This document shows positions 9,401 to 13,922 of a DNA stretch of 18,257 nt, in pieces. The notes under the pieces are model-generated. The model worked only from the letters and a program-made list of their open reading frames with translations, had not been told where the DNA came from and made no database searches. Source of the stretch: Sergeia podlipaevii (taxonomy: Eukaryota > Euglenozoa > Kinetoplastea > Trypanosomatida > Trypanosomatidae); the NCBI GenBank assembly GCA_030849805.1, contig JASANZ010001834.1:1-18257 (forward strand). Reading direction: 5' to 3'. The first letter of the stretch is position 1. Every line of letters starts with the position of its first letter. The position numbers and the translations under genes were made by a program.

Positions 9401-10009
9401 CTGAGGCATGTCCAGTGCGCTAGCACCCATAGAAATCGATGCACCTGCTCCACTGCGTACTTCAATGCTTTTGGCTTGAGTGCTAGCCCCAGCTGAGGTG
9501 ACGGCGGTCCCGTCTTGATTCGCTGCACAAGCAGCTATTTTGCTGCTCGCTTGTCGTTTCAACAGTGACTGACGATACGTGCAGGCACGTGTGTCGCGCT
9601 CCGCTTGATAGAGAAGGCGAAACGGGCACAGATTGAGCATGCGCGGTAGTACCATCTCCCCACAGTAGGGGCATCTCTCTACTCTACAATGCAGCTTGTG
9701 CTGGGCCATACGCCCAGCCTCCACACGCACGTTGCATCGCACACATCGGATCCAGTTCTCTGCGTTATCGCACGAGCGCTTGTGAAACGCAAAGAAGGTC
9801 GAAAGCATAGTCATCCCGCACCAAGGGTTGGGGCACATCACGATGCCTCCTCCAGTCTGCCGCTGTTCCTCTGCGGCAGCAATGAGGAATTGATAAGGGT
9901 CGCTGGGTCTGTCCGTACTAGCTATACTTACCCACTGGTCCACCAGCTCCCTCAAGTGAAACCGCTCAATGTAGTCATTCTGGGCATCTTCCTCGCCTGT
10001 TTTTGACAT
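407..10009 (-). CDS. Giant PPEF/RdgC-like Ser/Thr protein phosphatase with zinc fingers and EF-hands
   Basis: A 3200-residue PPP-family protein Ser/Thr phosphatase. Residues 59-128 hold Cys/His zinc-finger motifs and 508-542 an IQ-like helix. Residues 745-1045 form the catalytic domain, with all metal ligands present: D786 and H788 in GDIHGQ, D815 in GDFIDRG, N847 in RGNHE, H899 in HGG and H993 in RSHE. EF-hand-like loops sit at about 1390, 1686, 2060 and 2151. IQ, then PPP, then EF-hands is the order in PPEF/RdgC phosphatases, which are usually roughly 600-800 residues, so this protein is about four to five times longer. The excess is disordered sequence rich in Ser, Thr, Ala, Gly, Asp and Glu. 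The frame extends 14 codons upstream to a TTG. I place the start at the first ATG (10009-10007), with a good splice acceptor 102 bases upstream. No signal peptide or membrane segment is seen, so it is likely soluble. The substrate is unknown. A neutral name would be EF-hand-containing PPP phosphatase. Confidence 0.9.
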   Translation of the reverse strand: MSKTGEEDAQNDYIERFHLRELVDQWVSIASTDRPSDPYQFLIAAAEEQRQTGGGIVMCPNPWCGMTMLSTFFAFHKRSCDNAENWIRCVRCNVRVEAGRMAQHKLHCRVERCPYCGEMVLPRMLNLCPFRLLYQAERDTRACTYRQSLLKRQASSKIAACAANQDGTAVTSAGASTQAKSIEVRSGAGASISMGASALDMPQLDCSGCDAEEERKDKHECDDMVDKDDDDDEDYGSSIRHPRLTPSRVAAVLQANTSPNTAGAPSFPSASSPTSMPHNFRLSLRNASISSRTHNAEFSMSSFAHASVATSSVLPEGGGSTAGSCKGHRHRRHHRHKASSNDDGATHQKTSHSVYEDDITGIKQETHKRIWRATKQLTTHRGGDEDEDGANSEYEDLGCEEQEKSSEEEDWGDDGDGAATGCSDVSGAMMAAIQQLTGEKRNIVSAASTTRGGLHCHHHDGEGEEMERNKGHSTSAAATTTATPFSFASRLSAADQKKLESLTAQQEAGISIAQKMWRRQQIFHRYRAAIFMYVWDFMEVSHETATSAGALPSCAAALDAVMEEMGPGVGLLPEDGEENGCGGSGGSAVGPISSNEGGNSNNNNTCKFDCTVTSRASLDDDSAAAIVARYSSSHHEPVHATETTTTGDDNNKGIGGDATAAVEALDKSIEEEEEEGMEKRTDKINDAGQSASVWTDSAPNSHSNRCRTLAVDGFPAVFVRAVPNAKGAYLSAKDLESLRQRNATREVYPVETLLALIETATTILESRSVVQKLTIPSSGDFVVVGDIHGQMKDLTHVMQIMGPPSPCRYYLFNGDFIDRGPYGCEVIAYIFALLCAFPKYVFINRGNHEDYKTNTEYGFMAELFAKYGAEATRVHESLSKSYQAMPLMAIIDKRFCVVHGGVPREGSVSLSDIEAIGRVRDIPVAQQSTRQEKLLADLLWNDPVEKYRSRSLGPGHQGEGWRSSKRGCGAEYMATITRKFLRKNRLRMVIRSHETMLSGFNVIHSNQSVTVFSASNYGGICANRGAVAVLPKGAKRPVFHTWYLAKDPQLQGKRSSRSRGSGEHEDAEEETEEGFALDEDSLMMGDEFIRAFYGECLLDEYDVETQACEDSTLPVKDCADRSSSSSCSSSSSSNGSGASSCQDCIVAEGDATNNDHHTTKREEKKRSDRKSSSDDEQVRSSGALLLMDSPAHLSLPGRGRTSVARKDDEADDDGEDGEYDNDVEQQSPHRSGSQKKVSTSVALLSHSLDTTPEASQDAPKIKKRQQRDKVTQGRSYEAPMLDPNPVSPSTPHCQNSEDGTPITSSPGGTAAHLSEGYDGETLTAQERGKISPVQHKKSHSALHHRKQQQRQKLTLTSDASIMLQLRSLQCLRDMIYMNRYTLMSAFNLVDENQTGIVYKVEWCVVMRNVLKIDLPWYYLCQFFVPLLEVDGIPAVEYVHFLRHFEGPFARTYRPAWLRFTIQRIFCNVDLPEDVIRAFCPESSYTTHFTTAPAAPSSSTATTTTTTTTASTSPLMRLPRGRRGGEDNIATDDCDGDSLTTLASTTTASIANTAAQLFLSSDGLGAEVAGMAAKEFSTSNSSNNEHSPRCREEAGWGHSGATGSGITAASAAAAAKTTVASSLPRKLSNGTTTVNGSAAGCGSGLGIRRWQDVRIDFKTFASGVRALSHVAAAMEDDEIYSLFAFFDVQCSGSVSVGNFLDRVYDALPEESDCGSELAVLSMSGELDFSSVTSGARRGGDGIFAFELASLPPAFSSPTVPATPTAHVAHAPAALSSLSTSLTGDKMRQDCQDEKQQQRPAPVAGPFTTHLFALHGMENTSGLVAGVGNGEGSTSNIASIMVASVKGSSGDGEEEEEERVAVPAADSFATGILSAFSFPTQRFAAAAAAPGGGGGGGGGQALGTRWATIDASPVLAVCSGSESDSSSSDDDDGRENASVGSSPKLRLRRQRTMVMPASGRRRSSVSFIIEPHQAVATAVAAAAAGALRNDLSTSSVPSAAASSAAAAAVAISRSHFATPRMLLPTTHRTDLPWVYPALARLQARLLAGSSYTGLRYLFKALNRAGDGKLSEEEFTTLIVFMNQHLEHPITKAQAAVLFSCIREDSIAYERRLRLARAAAMAASIAGKGIDDTTVKVDVAKVAALDTKRLEDEQRAGKQFISQAEFITYFRVAAVPGIELDDVDGEGGEDGNDGDMIAHQQGCGESVFVWERSANNASQGIAVASVNRGSAPSRHVFTHPSRRSSVYGGGSRRVSLIYNQSGFTNWASGADTPQWNIAETITTATTTAAAALVGGGGGSPLADVSAMVSVEGGYPSSPTPVSSVEHVSVQHLMRVFGANATLRDVMISLAPAAGSAELGTLGVSAGGSGASAAAAASTVLSASFRSLTATPVAMTIPAPHTDSGSVQGTNINSSTSAHGSVFGSFSTQRHHTYRLNRPVERRMTVIAGPSAFMEGDGGWASPTLTSAQHFVNSGVAFHSDADGSVNMTNPTLYLPTVVSRFSSPATTVLEGGGGGGRATTRMVPEVSSTTHYARSRTSSWSIAGIEHLQGTGGAAATTTAPPAGRPGHSRRSSTQQGKHYRHSHQQHPLVHRSQKGINGSRRSSHMYSNASSPNDSKQTITASNGNISMMAAGRTHQQVPMPPLLTSDTSASPRGIRCCGDGGDDGVQGLSVAASAAASITPTADQPSLIPQSQPASASASASTSFHEVAMEVASRSLEKGRPSQNNSSCSAGVTHSKHAKTNSERLSYEAPKPSPSAAETTCAGTSTVTHTVAAGASQRKVKTAKSTAFATKLAADDRSSFSHSRQSLEEAPRSTSPFLPLPASDRGSSAVTTATTISMTATTTTTTTTANLYNSKKDLEYQEQQPSSGARTRTSTQRQLRRRGSSSARHSSGAEAGGNRTAAGRLFTTSMPSASVTAKNGETNASLRRAYVPPLCDAAAKLSRNPSEDYPKPATTPSTLPAALPRKRMDVPPPCPPLVNTACRSTDLHSRHGGSPPLVSQLLASKGRSASGGSSTKKSPPTTTATTALAAAVLPFPLRSASPATSGSSGNSVPEVSQRAALPLHTGPPRRSQSGRLLGGTKQQSTADSNGSRRAPTRAAPAAATTDTPGSIININSNKSKGESDHNGPSTTVTSTSTTAVSSSSPASFVATSSFSHHNHNEVTKEKDAHAPPPTGTNAMAPSSSVTPFVVPLPSIDSFSHR
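1911..1934. repeat. Four perfect GATGCT units inside the phosphatase gene
   Basis: A perfect hexanucleotide repeat that reads on the minus strand as alternating Ser-Ala (residues about 2693-2700). Confidence 0.85.
3797..3832 (-). other. EF-hand loop 3 of the phosphatase
   Basis: Loop residues 2060-2071, with N1 (2060), A3, D5 (2064), G6 (2065), L8 (2067) and E12 (2071), flanked by good amphipathic helices. Position 3 lacks a side-chain ligand. A degenerate partner (about 2151-2162, E12 at 2162) lies some 80 residues on, after an Ala/Lys-rich insertion, so the two may form an EF-hand pair. Confidence 0.65.
3991..4023. repeat. CAG-type trinucleotide repeat inside the phosphatase gene
   Basis: Six CAG units, two AAG units and three more CAG units on the plus strand. 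In the coding frame they give mainly alanine, with Ser interruptions (residues about 1996-2006). Confidence 0.8.
4321..4345. repeat. CTC repeat coding polyglycine
   Basis: Eight perfect CTC units plus one base. On the minus strand this is GGA repeated in frame and gives the Gly run 1889-1897, directly after a polyalanine run. Confidence 0.9.
4919..4954 (-). other. EF-hand-like loop 2, probably degenerate
   Basis: Loop residues 1686-1697, with D1 (1686), Q3, S5, G6 (1691) and V8 (1693), but Asn (1697) at position 12 where Glu normally supplies two ligands. The fold is likely kept while Ca2+ affinity is likely low. It is about 285 residues from the first loop, separated by Ser/Thr/Ala-rich sequence. 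Confidence 0.55.
5807..5842 (-). other. EF-hand loop 1 of the phosphatase
   Basis: Loop residues 1390-1401, with D1 (1390), N3 (1392), T5 (1394), G6 (1395), V8 (1397) and E12 (1401). This is a plausible Ca2+-binding loop flanked by hydrophobic helices. The following helix leads into a Leu-Pro-Trp motif (about 1414-1416), which I recall at the same place in animal PPEF EF-hand domains. A degenerate partner loop lies near 1430. Confidence 0.7.
6875..7777 (-). other. PPP-family catalytic domain
   Basis: Residues 745-1045. The motifs appear in canonical order: GDIHGQ (785), GDFIDRG (814), RGNHE (845), LWNDP (939), HGG (899), RSHE (991) and SASNYGG (1013). Phosphate-contacting arginines R819 and R991 are present, so the enzyme should be catalytically competent. 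The second motif has Phe-Ile where PP1, PP2A and PP2B usually have a small or Tyr residue followed by Val. A run around 944-970, rich in Gly, Ser and Arg, lies between LWNDP and the RSHE block. Confidence 0.95.
8384..8488 (-). other. IQ-like segment of the phosphatase
   Basis: Residues 508-542 form a basic, aromatic-rich helix with a degenerate IQ pattern: Q514 and R518, then a run of basic and hydrophobic residues ending in a Phe/Met/Glu stretch. In PPEF proteins an IQ motif that binds calmodulin precedes the catalytic domain, and this segment is in the equivalent order. It is followed here by about 200 residues of low-complexity sequence before the phosphatase fold. The match to the consensus is partial. 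Confidence 0.45.
9626..9835 (-). other. N-terminal tandem C2HC zinc-finger region of the phosphatase
   Basis: Residues 59-128 show two clear units: C59-x4-C64-x11-H76-x3-C80 and C89-x2-C92-x11-H104-x3-C108. A partial third unit follows (C113-x2-C116, then C128). The even spacing and similar length of the units suggest real zinc-binding modules, of the kind called C2HC or TRAF-like. A role in protein binding or targeting is inferred. Zinc fingers are not part of the standard PPEF layout I know. Confidence 0.7.
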
Positions 10010-10111
10010 GCTACAAGTGTGTGCTTCCTTCACAGTGCCTGCACTAAGCAACCGTCTCTTACTCCTTCTTCTTCTTTCTCTCTTTCGCTCTCACCCTCTA
10101 TTCTGTGATGC

Positions 10112-10170
10112 CTTCACACAGTGATAGATGGGGGAAGAGGGGGAGGGGACAACAAAAAAAATTAAAAAAA
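10112..10170 (-). promoter_or_regulatory. Candidate spliced-leader acceptor of the phosphatase mRNA
   Basis: On the minus strand, T runs and a C/T-rich block (10125-10170) are followed by the first AG at 10113-10112. Use of this site would leave a 102-base leader with no upstream ATG before 10009. An earlier AG at 10180-10179, also behind a T run, is an alternative. Confidence 0.55.
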
Positions 10171-10385
10171 AATGGCAACTAAACAAAAAAAAAAATAGTC
10201 CCAACAAGCGACGGCTGCAGTTTTTAAAACAAAAAAAAGTATGTGCACGGAAATGAAACGCAGAGATGTTTGTTGGTGTCTTGTCTTCCTCCTTTGCTTT
10301 TGAAACTAACGCAGTAAAAAAAAAAAATCAAGATCAAGAAAAAGGAAAAAAATATATATGTAATTTTAAAAAAGAATGGCACTGA

Positions 10386-10412
10386 ATATATATATATACA
10401 TATACATATATA
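10386..10412. repeat. TA-rich dinucleotide repeat
   Basis: Imperfect TA/CATA repeat in the spacer downstream of the orphan gene, likely in its 3' UTR. Confidence 0.7.
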
Positions 10413-10734
10413 ATTTGTTTTAACTTCTTTTCTGTTTTTAATTTTTTTTTGTAATGGTTTATATAATTAAAAGTTAATTATTATTTTTTTTTTAAGGAGA
10501 AGGAGAAAGAGAAAGAGAGAAAGAGAGTGAAAGAAATAGATGCAAGTGGAGCTGAGAAAGCAATTTCAACCATGGCGGTTGCTTGCCGATAAGAAGTGTA
10601 ACAAATGATCATCACAAAAATAAAATAATAATAAAAATGTCCTTCTAAAGCAAAAGGCATCAGAAGTTATTGCTTTGCAAGGAGGTAGAGCACCAAATGT
10701 TTTTTTAATGTAAAGAAAAAAAAAAGAAACTAAT

Positions 10735-10755
10735 TATATATATATATATATATAT
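10735..10755. repeat. TA dinucleotide repeat
   Basis: About ten perfect TA units, roughly 75 bases past the stop codon of the orphan gene, so probably transcribed in its 3' UTR. Confidence 0.85.
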
Positions 10756-10830
10756 GTATGTTTTCTGTTTGACGAACAAGAGGGAGGAAAAAAGAAATAA
10801 GTCATTAAGTACGATTTTTTTTTTTTTCTC

Positions 10831-12192
10831 TCAGTGGTGATGATCACCACATCCACAGCAAGGGCAGTAGTTGAGCCTTGAGTTTTCGTTTACCGTGTAA
10901 GGGTCCCAGCTCTCTTCCTCATCCTCAATGAGGGCCTTGAGCGGGACCACAAGAAGCTCCATGCTTCTCTTACACGAGCTTGCCAGCTGCAACACCTCCG
11001 CACGCTTGCGAGCCTCGCTGTCCTCGCCAAGAATATGATCGCCTACTAGCACCATCACGTCAGCAGAAGCAGAAGAAGGGACTTCGTTAGCCTCGTGTGC
11101 ACTCCTCGTGAGTGCGGTGATAGTGTCCACAAGTGCGGCTTCGCTACGGCCGATAAAGCACGCTGGCGGCGGATGCGGGTGGCGCCTGTAAACTTGCGCG
11201 CAGGCAGGCTCATGCGTGCAGCTACCATGCAGCATTGCCAAGTGCTCACCCAAGAAGTCGTACATCTCCAAGGTGGCCGACGCCATGTTGTTCTTCTGAT
11301 TGTTGAGCCGAGTCTCGCTGCAAACCTCCCCTGCCTGTTGATCAAGGCGTTCTTGATGAAGCCCCTGAGCCCTCGTCAGCTGCTCAATAGTTGGCATCGC
11401 ATCATACGGCATGCGCACCACGATGGCACGAGCGGTCACCACTGGGTTTTCCATCTGAATGGACGCAAAAGCCGTCACCCAGGCGAGCTCCACAGCAAGT
11501 TTGTTGTGCGCCGTGCTGACATCCATACTGGAAAGATCCACCACCAGCACAGGGCCCGCTGCTGCTGCTGCTGCTGTTCTACTATTTTGAAGTGAGGCAA
11601 GCGTTATCGTCGCAGCAGTACTCTGGGCAGGCACGGCCAAAGCCTCAGTGGTGAGAGCATCTTGAGCGAAGTAGTGAGTGCACACCACAGCGCTCTTTGC
11701 TCCAAAGCGCTTGGAAGGAAGCGTGAAGCCCTCTGGCAGCGCTGCCACCTTTGCCACCTCCGCCTCTCCGTCACCAGAATGCCCGATACTCGCAAGCCGT
11801 GCGAGCTGCGCGTTGACAAATGTGTAGTCAGCCGGCATCAGCTCCACCTCATCATAGCAGATGTCATAAACGTTCCACGTTTCCTTCCAGATCATGCGGT
11901 ACATCTCCACATTCGGCATGACCGCAGGGGTGGTCGACGATTCTGCGTAAGCGTTCTGCGCATTCACGATGTCTGGGGCCTGTATGCCCATGGAGAAGTC
12001 AGAGTACAGAAAGGGTCTACTGGCGCCGCTAACTGACGATGATGAAGAAGAGACGTAAGCAGTTGCACTGTCCACGCAAGTGTAACTGCCCTGCGGAGGC
12101 GGACAGTTGACATGGCGGAACCCGCGGAGATGCATGAGTGCGGCTTGAGAGTTCTCAGGACATGCCCCACGTCCACGTACACGAAGAAACAT
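10831..12192 (-). CDS. Conserved-looking protein of unknown function, Cys/His-rich C terminus
   Basis: 453 residues. I do not recognise the family. The frame runs upstream to a GTG (12240), but the first ATG is at 12192-12190 and is taken as the start. Residues 45-58 are a Ser-rich linker. 99-130 is a well-ordered segment with three Trp/Tyr clusters and acidic residues. From 214 onwards, strand-like hydrophobic stretches (214-220, 255-261, 377-384, 412-418) alternate with helices (230-247, 268-285, 350-366, 395-407), suggesting an alpha/beta Rossmann-like or vWA-like fold. I see no Walker A, MIDAS or other catalytic signature. The protein ends in four Cys and three His within eleven residues (443-453), a possible metal-binding tail. 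There is no signal peptide or membrane segment. Its non-repetitive composition and its place between two genes on the same strand support a real gene. Function is unknown. Confidence 0.8.
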   Translation of the reverse strand: MFLRVRGRGACPENSQAALMHLRGFRHVNCPPPQGSYTCVDSATAYVSSSSSSVSGASRPFLYSDFSMGIQAPDIVNAQNAYAESSTTPAVMPNVEMYRMIWKETWNVYDICYDEVELMPADYTFVNAQLARLASIGHSGDGEAEVAKVAALPEGFTLPSKRFGAKSAVVCTHYFAQDALTTEALAVPAQSTAATITLASLQNSRTAAAAAAGPVLVVDLSSMDVSTAHNKLAVELAWVTAFASIQMENPVVTARAIVVRMPYDAMPTIEQLTRAQGLHQERLDQQAGEVCSETRLNNQKNNMASATLEMYDFLGEHLAMLHGSCTHEPACAQVYRRHPHPPPACFIGRSEAALVDTITALTRSAHEANEVPSSASADVMVLVGDHILGEDSEARKRAEVLQLASSCKRSMELLVVPLKALIEDEEESWDPYTVNENSRLNYCPCCGCGDHHH

Positions 12193-12212
12193 AGCGAGAA
12201 GAAAATCTTTTT

Positions 12213-12236
12213 TTAATAATAATAGAAAGGTTCCAT
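12213..12236 (-). promoter_or_regulatory. Seven-codon upstream ORF in the orphan gene's leader
   Basis: ATG at 12236-12234, then Glu-Pro-Phe-Tyr-Tyr-Tyr and TAA at 12215-12213. It ends 20 bases before the main ATG and is in a different frame. It would be in the mRNA only if the acceptor at 12241-12240 is used. In that case its ATG begins four bases from the leader junction. Confidence 0.45.
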
Positions 12237-12239
12237 GCA

Positions 12240-12300
12240 CTATTAGTAGCGAAAAGTAAGGAGAAAAGAAAAAAGCAAAAAAAAAAAAAACAGAGGGATG
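12240..12300 (-). promoter_or_regulatory. Candidate spliced-leader acceptor of the orphan gene
   Basis: On the minus strand, a long T run followed by mixed C/T (about 12250-12295) leads to the first AG at 12241-12240. That gives a 47-base leader carrying the uORF. A second AG at 12208-12207, behind weaker pyrimidine sequence, would give a 14-base leader without it. Confidence 0.55.
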
Positions 12301-13075
12301 AATATTTCCGTTGATGTTCGTTCGTTTCTACTTTTTTTTGTTTTGTTTTTTGTTGTTCTCGAACTTATGAACTTACTAAATGGGATCCAGCGACACCAAA
12401 AAGAAACCTGTATACATTCATTCGTTCACATATATTTTTGGTGTTATTATTGTTTAAATGAAAAAAAAAGGGGGAGAGAGAGAAAAGTAAAGAGAACAAC
12501 AAAAAAAAAGGCACGATAAACTCAAACATGCAAATATCTAACCATCTCCGTTCGTGCGAGCACATCCAGCGCATTGCCAACTTCATGTTACACACATGTA
12601 AACATGAAACCAAAAGAGAGAAATTACTTCAATAAAAAAGAGAAAGATTCTATGCATGAATGTTTCAGAGATCCACTTGCACCTACCATATCACTGATAC
12701 AAAGAGAAAAGAAAAGAAAACCGATACCTATTGGAGGAAGAGGAGAGCCTCTCTCTCTCTAACAAAAAAAGAAAAAAAAGAAGACACGAAAAAAAAGAAG
12801 AGAATATAGCTATCTGCATCACTTTCATCGTCATATGTTTCTGGTGACAGTGCTATATACATATATACAATTTGTGTTGCTTGCTTGTTAGGCCAAGGCA
12901 ACAAAGATAAGGGCCACATATAAATATAGCGTTGTCGCTTATTACTCAACCCCTCCTTCATATTTCTTCTTTTATATAGAACTATATCTATCCAACGCTA
13001 TGGAGGAAAAGATAAACAAGAAAACAAAAAAGCAACTTTCTTAAATTAACAGAAGGGAAAAAAAAAAGCATGATA

Positions 13076-13268
13076 GGTTTCTTCGTTAGTTCGTTCTTTC
13101 TTTCCTTCTTCCCCTCCCTCCTCTCTTTCCCCTCAAGAAAAAAACCTCCTTCTTTCTCTCTGTCTCATGTTGGTTCTGCTCCGCTGTCTCCTTGCTCCTT
13201 AACTACTTCCCCCCCCCCCTCTCCTCCCCCCTTCTTTTCTTTATTTCCCAATTCTCTCTCTCTCTACA
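13076..13268 (+). repeat. Pyrimidine-rich block on the non-coding strand
   Basis: About 190 bases dominated by T and C on the plus strand, including a run of eleven C near 13209-13219 and CT repeats near 13254-13265. It interrupts a spacer otherwise biased the other way. Confidence 0.75.
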
Positions 13269-13536
13269 ACATGTGCTACGTACCGTCTCACAAAACACAT
13301 ACAGCTGAAATACATGAGAATATAGAAGAGAAAAGAAGACACAACACGAGAGAAAAAAGAAAGGCGTGACTAATTTTATTTTATTCTATTTTGGTAGAGA
13401 TTGGCTAAGCACATCGAGAGCAAGAGCATCAGCTACAGTAAAACCAAAAACAAGTACAAGAAAAAAAAGGCAGAAGACAATCTCTTTTTCAAAAAAAAAA
13501 ACCTCAAATCGGCATGCAAGTGGATGTTTAATCTTT

Positions 13537-13564
13537 AAAAAAAAAAAAANAAAAAAAAAAAAAA
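13537..13564. repeat. Poly(A) run containing an ambiguous base
   Basis: Uninterrupted A apart from an N at 13550. This probably marks uncertain homopolymer length in the assembly rather than a biological break. Confidence 0.9.
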
Positions 13565-13922
13565 CATATCAATGCAAAGCATCGATGGTCATCCTTTTTA
13601 CCTTCAATGCTTCCACACTAAAGACAGATAGTTTATTTTTTTCGCCACAGTTACTTTTTAGAAAAAAAAGTTCGTTGACAACTTCCACTCCTTCCTTTTA
13701 CCTTTGCTACTGGCAAAAGGGATTGCCAACAGCCAAAGAAACAAAAAGTAAAAAAAAAGAAGTGAGAAGGAAAAGAAAAAGAGGAAAAAGATGATTGGCA
13801 GGTAAAGAAGAACGGGGAAAAAAATTTAAGTAAGCTTCAACGCAAACTCCACATATGTCGTCCATCTTCTATGAAAGTGCCTGCGCGTATATGTGCGTGT
13901 GTGTGCCTGCGGAAGTGGTTAC

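Larger units (their letters stand above)
10010..10830. other. Intergenic spacer between orphan gene and phosphatase gene
   Basis: AT-rich, with many A runs on the plus strand (T runs on the coding strand), TA repeats at 10386-10412 and 10735-10755, and no plausible gene. It should contain the 3' UTR and poly(A) site of the orphan gene and the splice acceptor and 5' UTR of the phosphatase mRNA. A GA-rich stretch (10496-10540; pyrimidine-rich on the coding strand) may direct polyadenylation upstream of the splice site. 10040-10105 is pyrimidine-rich on the opposite strand, so the 5' leader of the phosphatase mRNA is purine-rich. Confidence 0.75.
12193..13922. other. Long intergenic spacer between Ca2+-ATPase and orphan gene
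   Basis: 1730 bases with no convincing gene. Most of it is A/G-rich on the plus strand, hence pyrimidine-rich on the coding strand. The exception is a block at 13076-13268 with the opposite bias. Open frames here translate to Lys-, Phe- or Ser-rich low-complexity strings and end at homopolymer runs. It must hold the 3' UTR and poly(A) site of the ATPase mRNA and the acceptor of the orphan gene. A small ncRNA or snoRNA cannot be excluded by eye. An unresolved base (N) lies at 13550. Confidence 0.7.

Noticed and set aside
10010..10051. Longer phosphatase start at a TTG codon
   Set aside because: Kinetoplastid nuclear genes start at ATG. The first in-frame ATG is at 10009, downstream of a suitable acceptor.
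12193..12240. Longer orphan-protein start at a GTG codon
   Set aside because: A GTG start is not expected in this group. It would also coincide with the splice acceptor G at 12240, so the codon would not be intact in the mRNA.
13366..13794. Plus-strand open frame of 142 codons in the long spacer
   Set aside because: It is Lys-rich because it reads through A runs, and it crosses the ambiguous base at 13550. No folded segment or motif is present.
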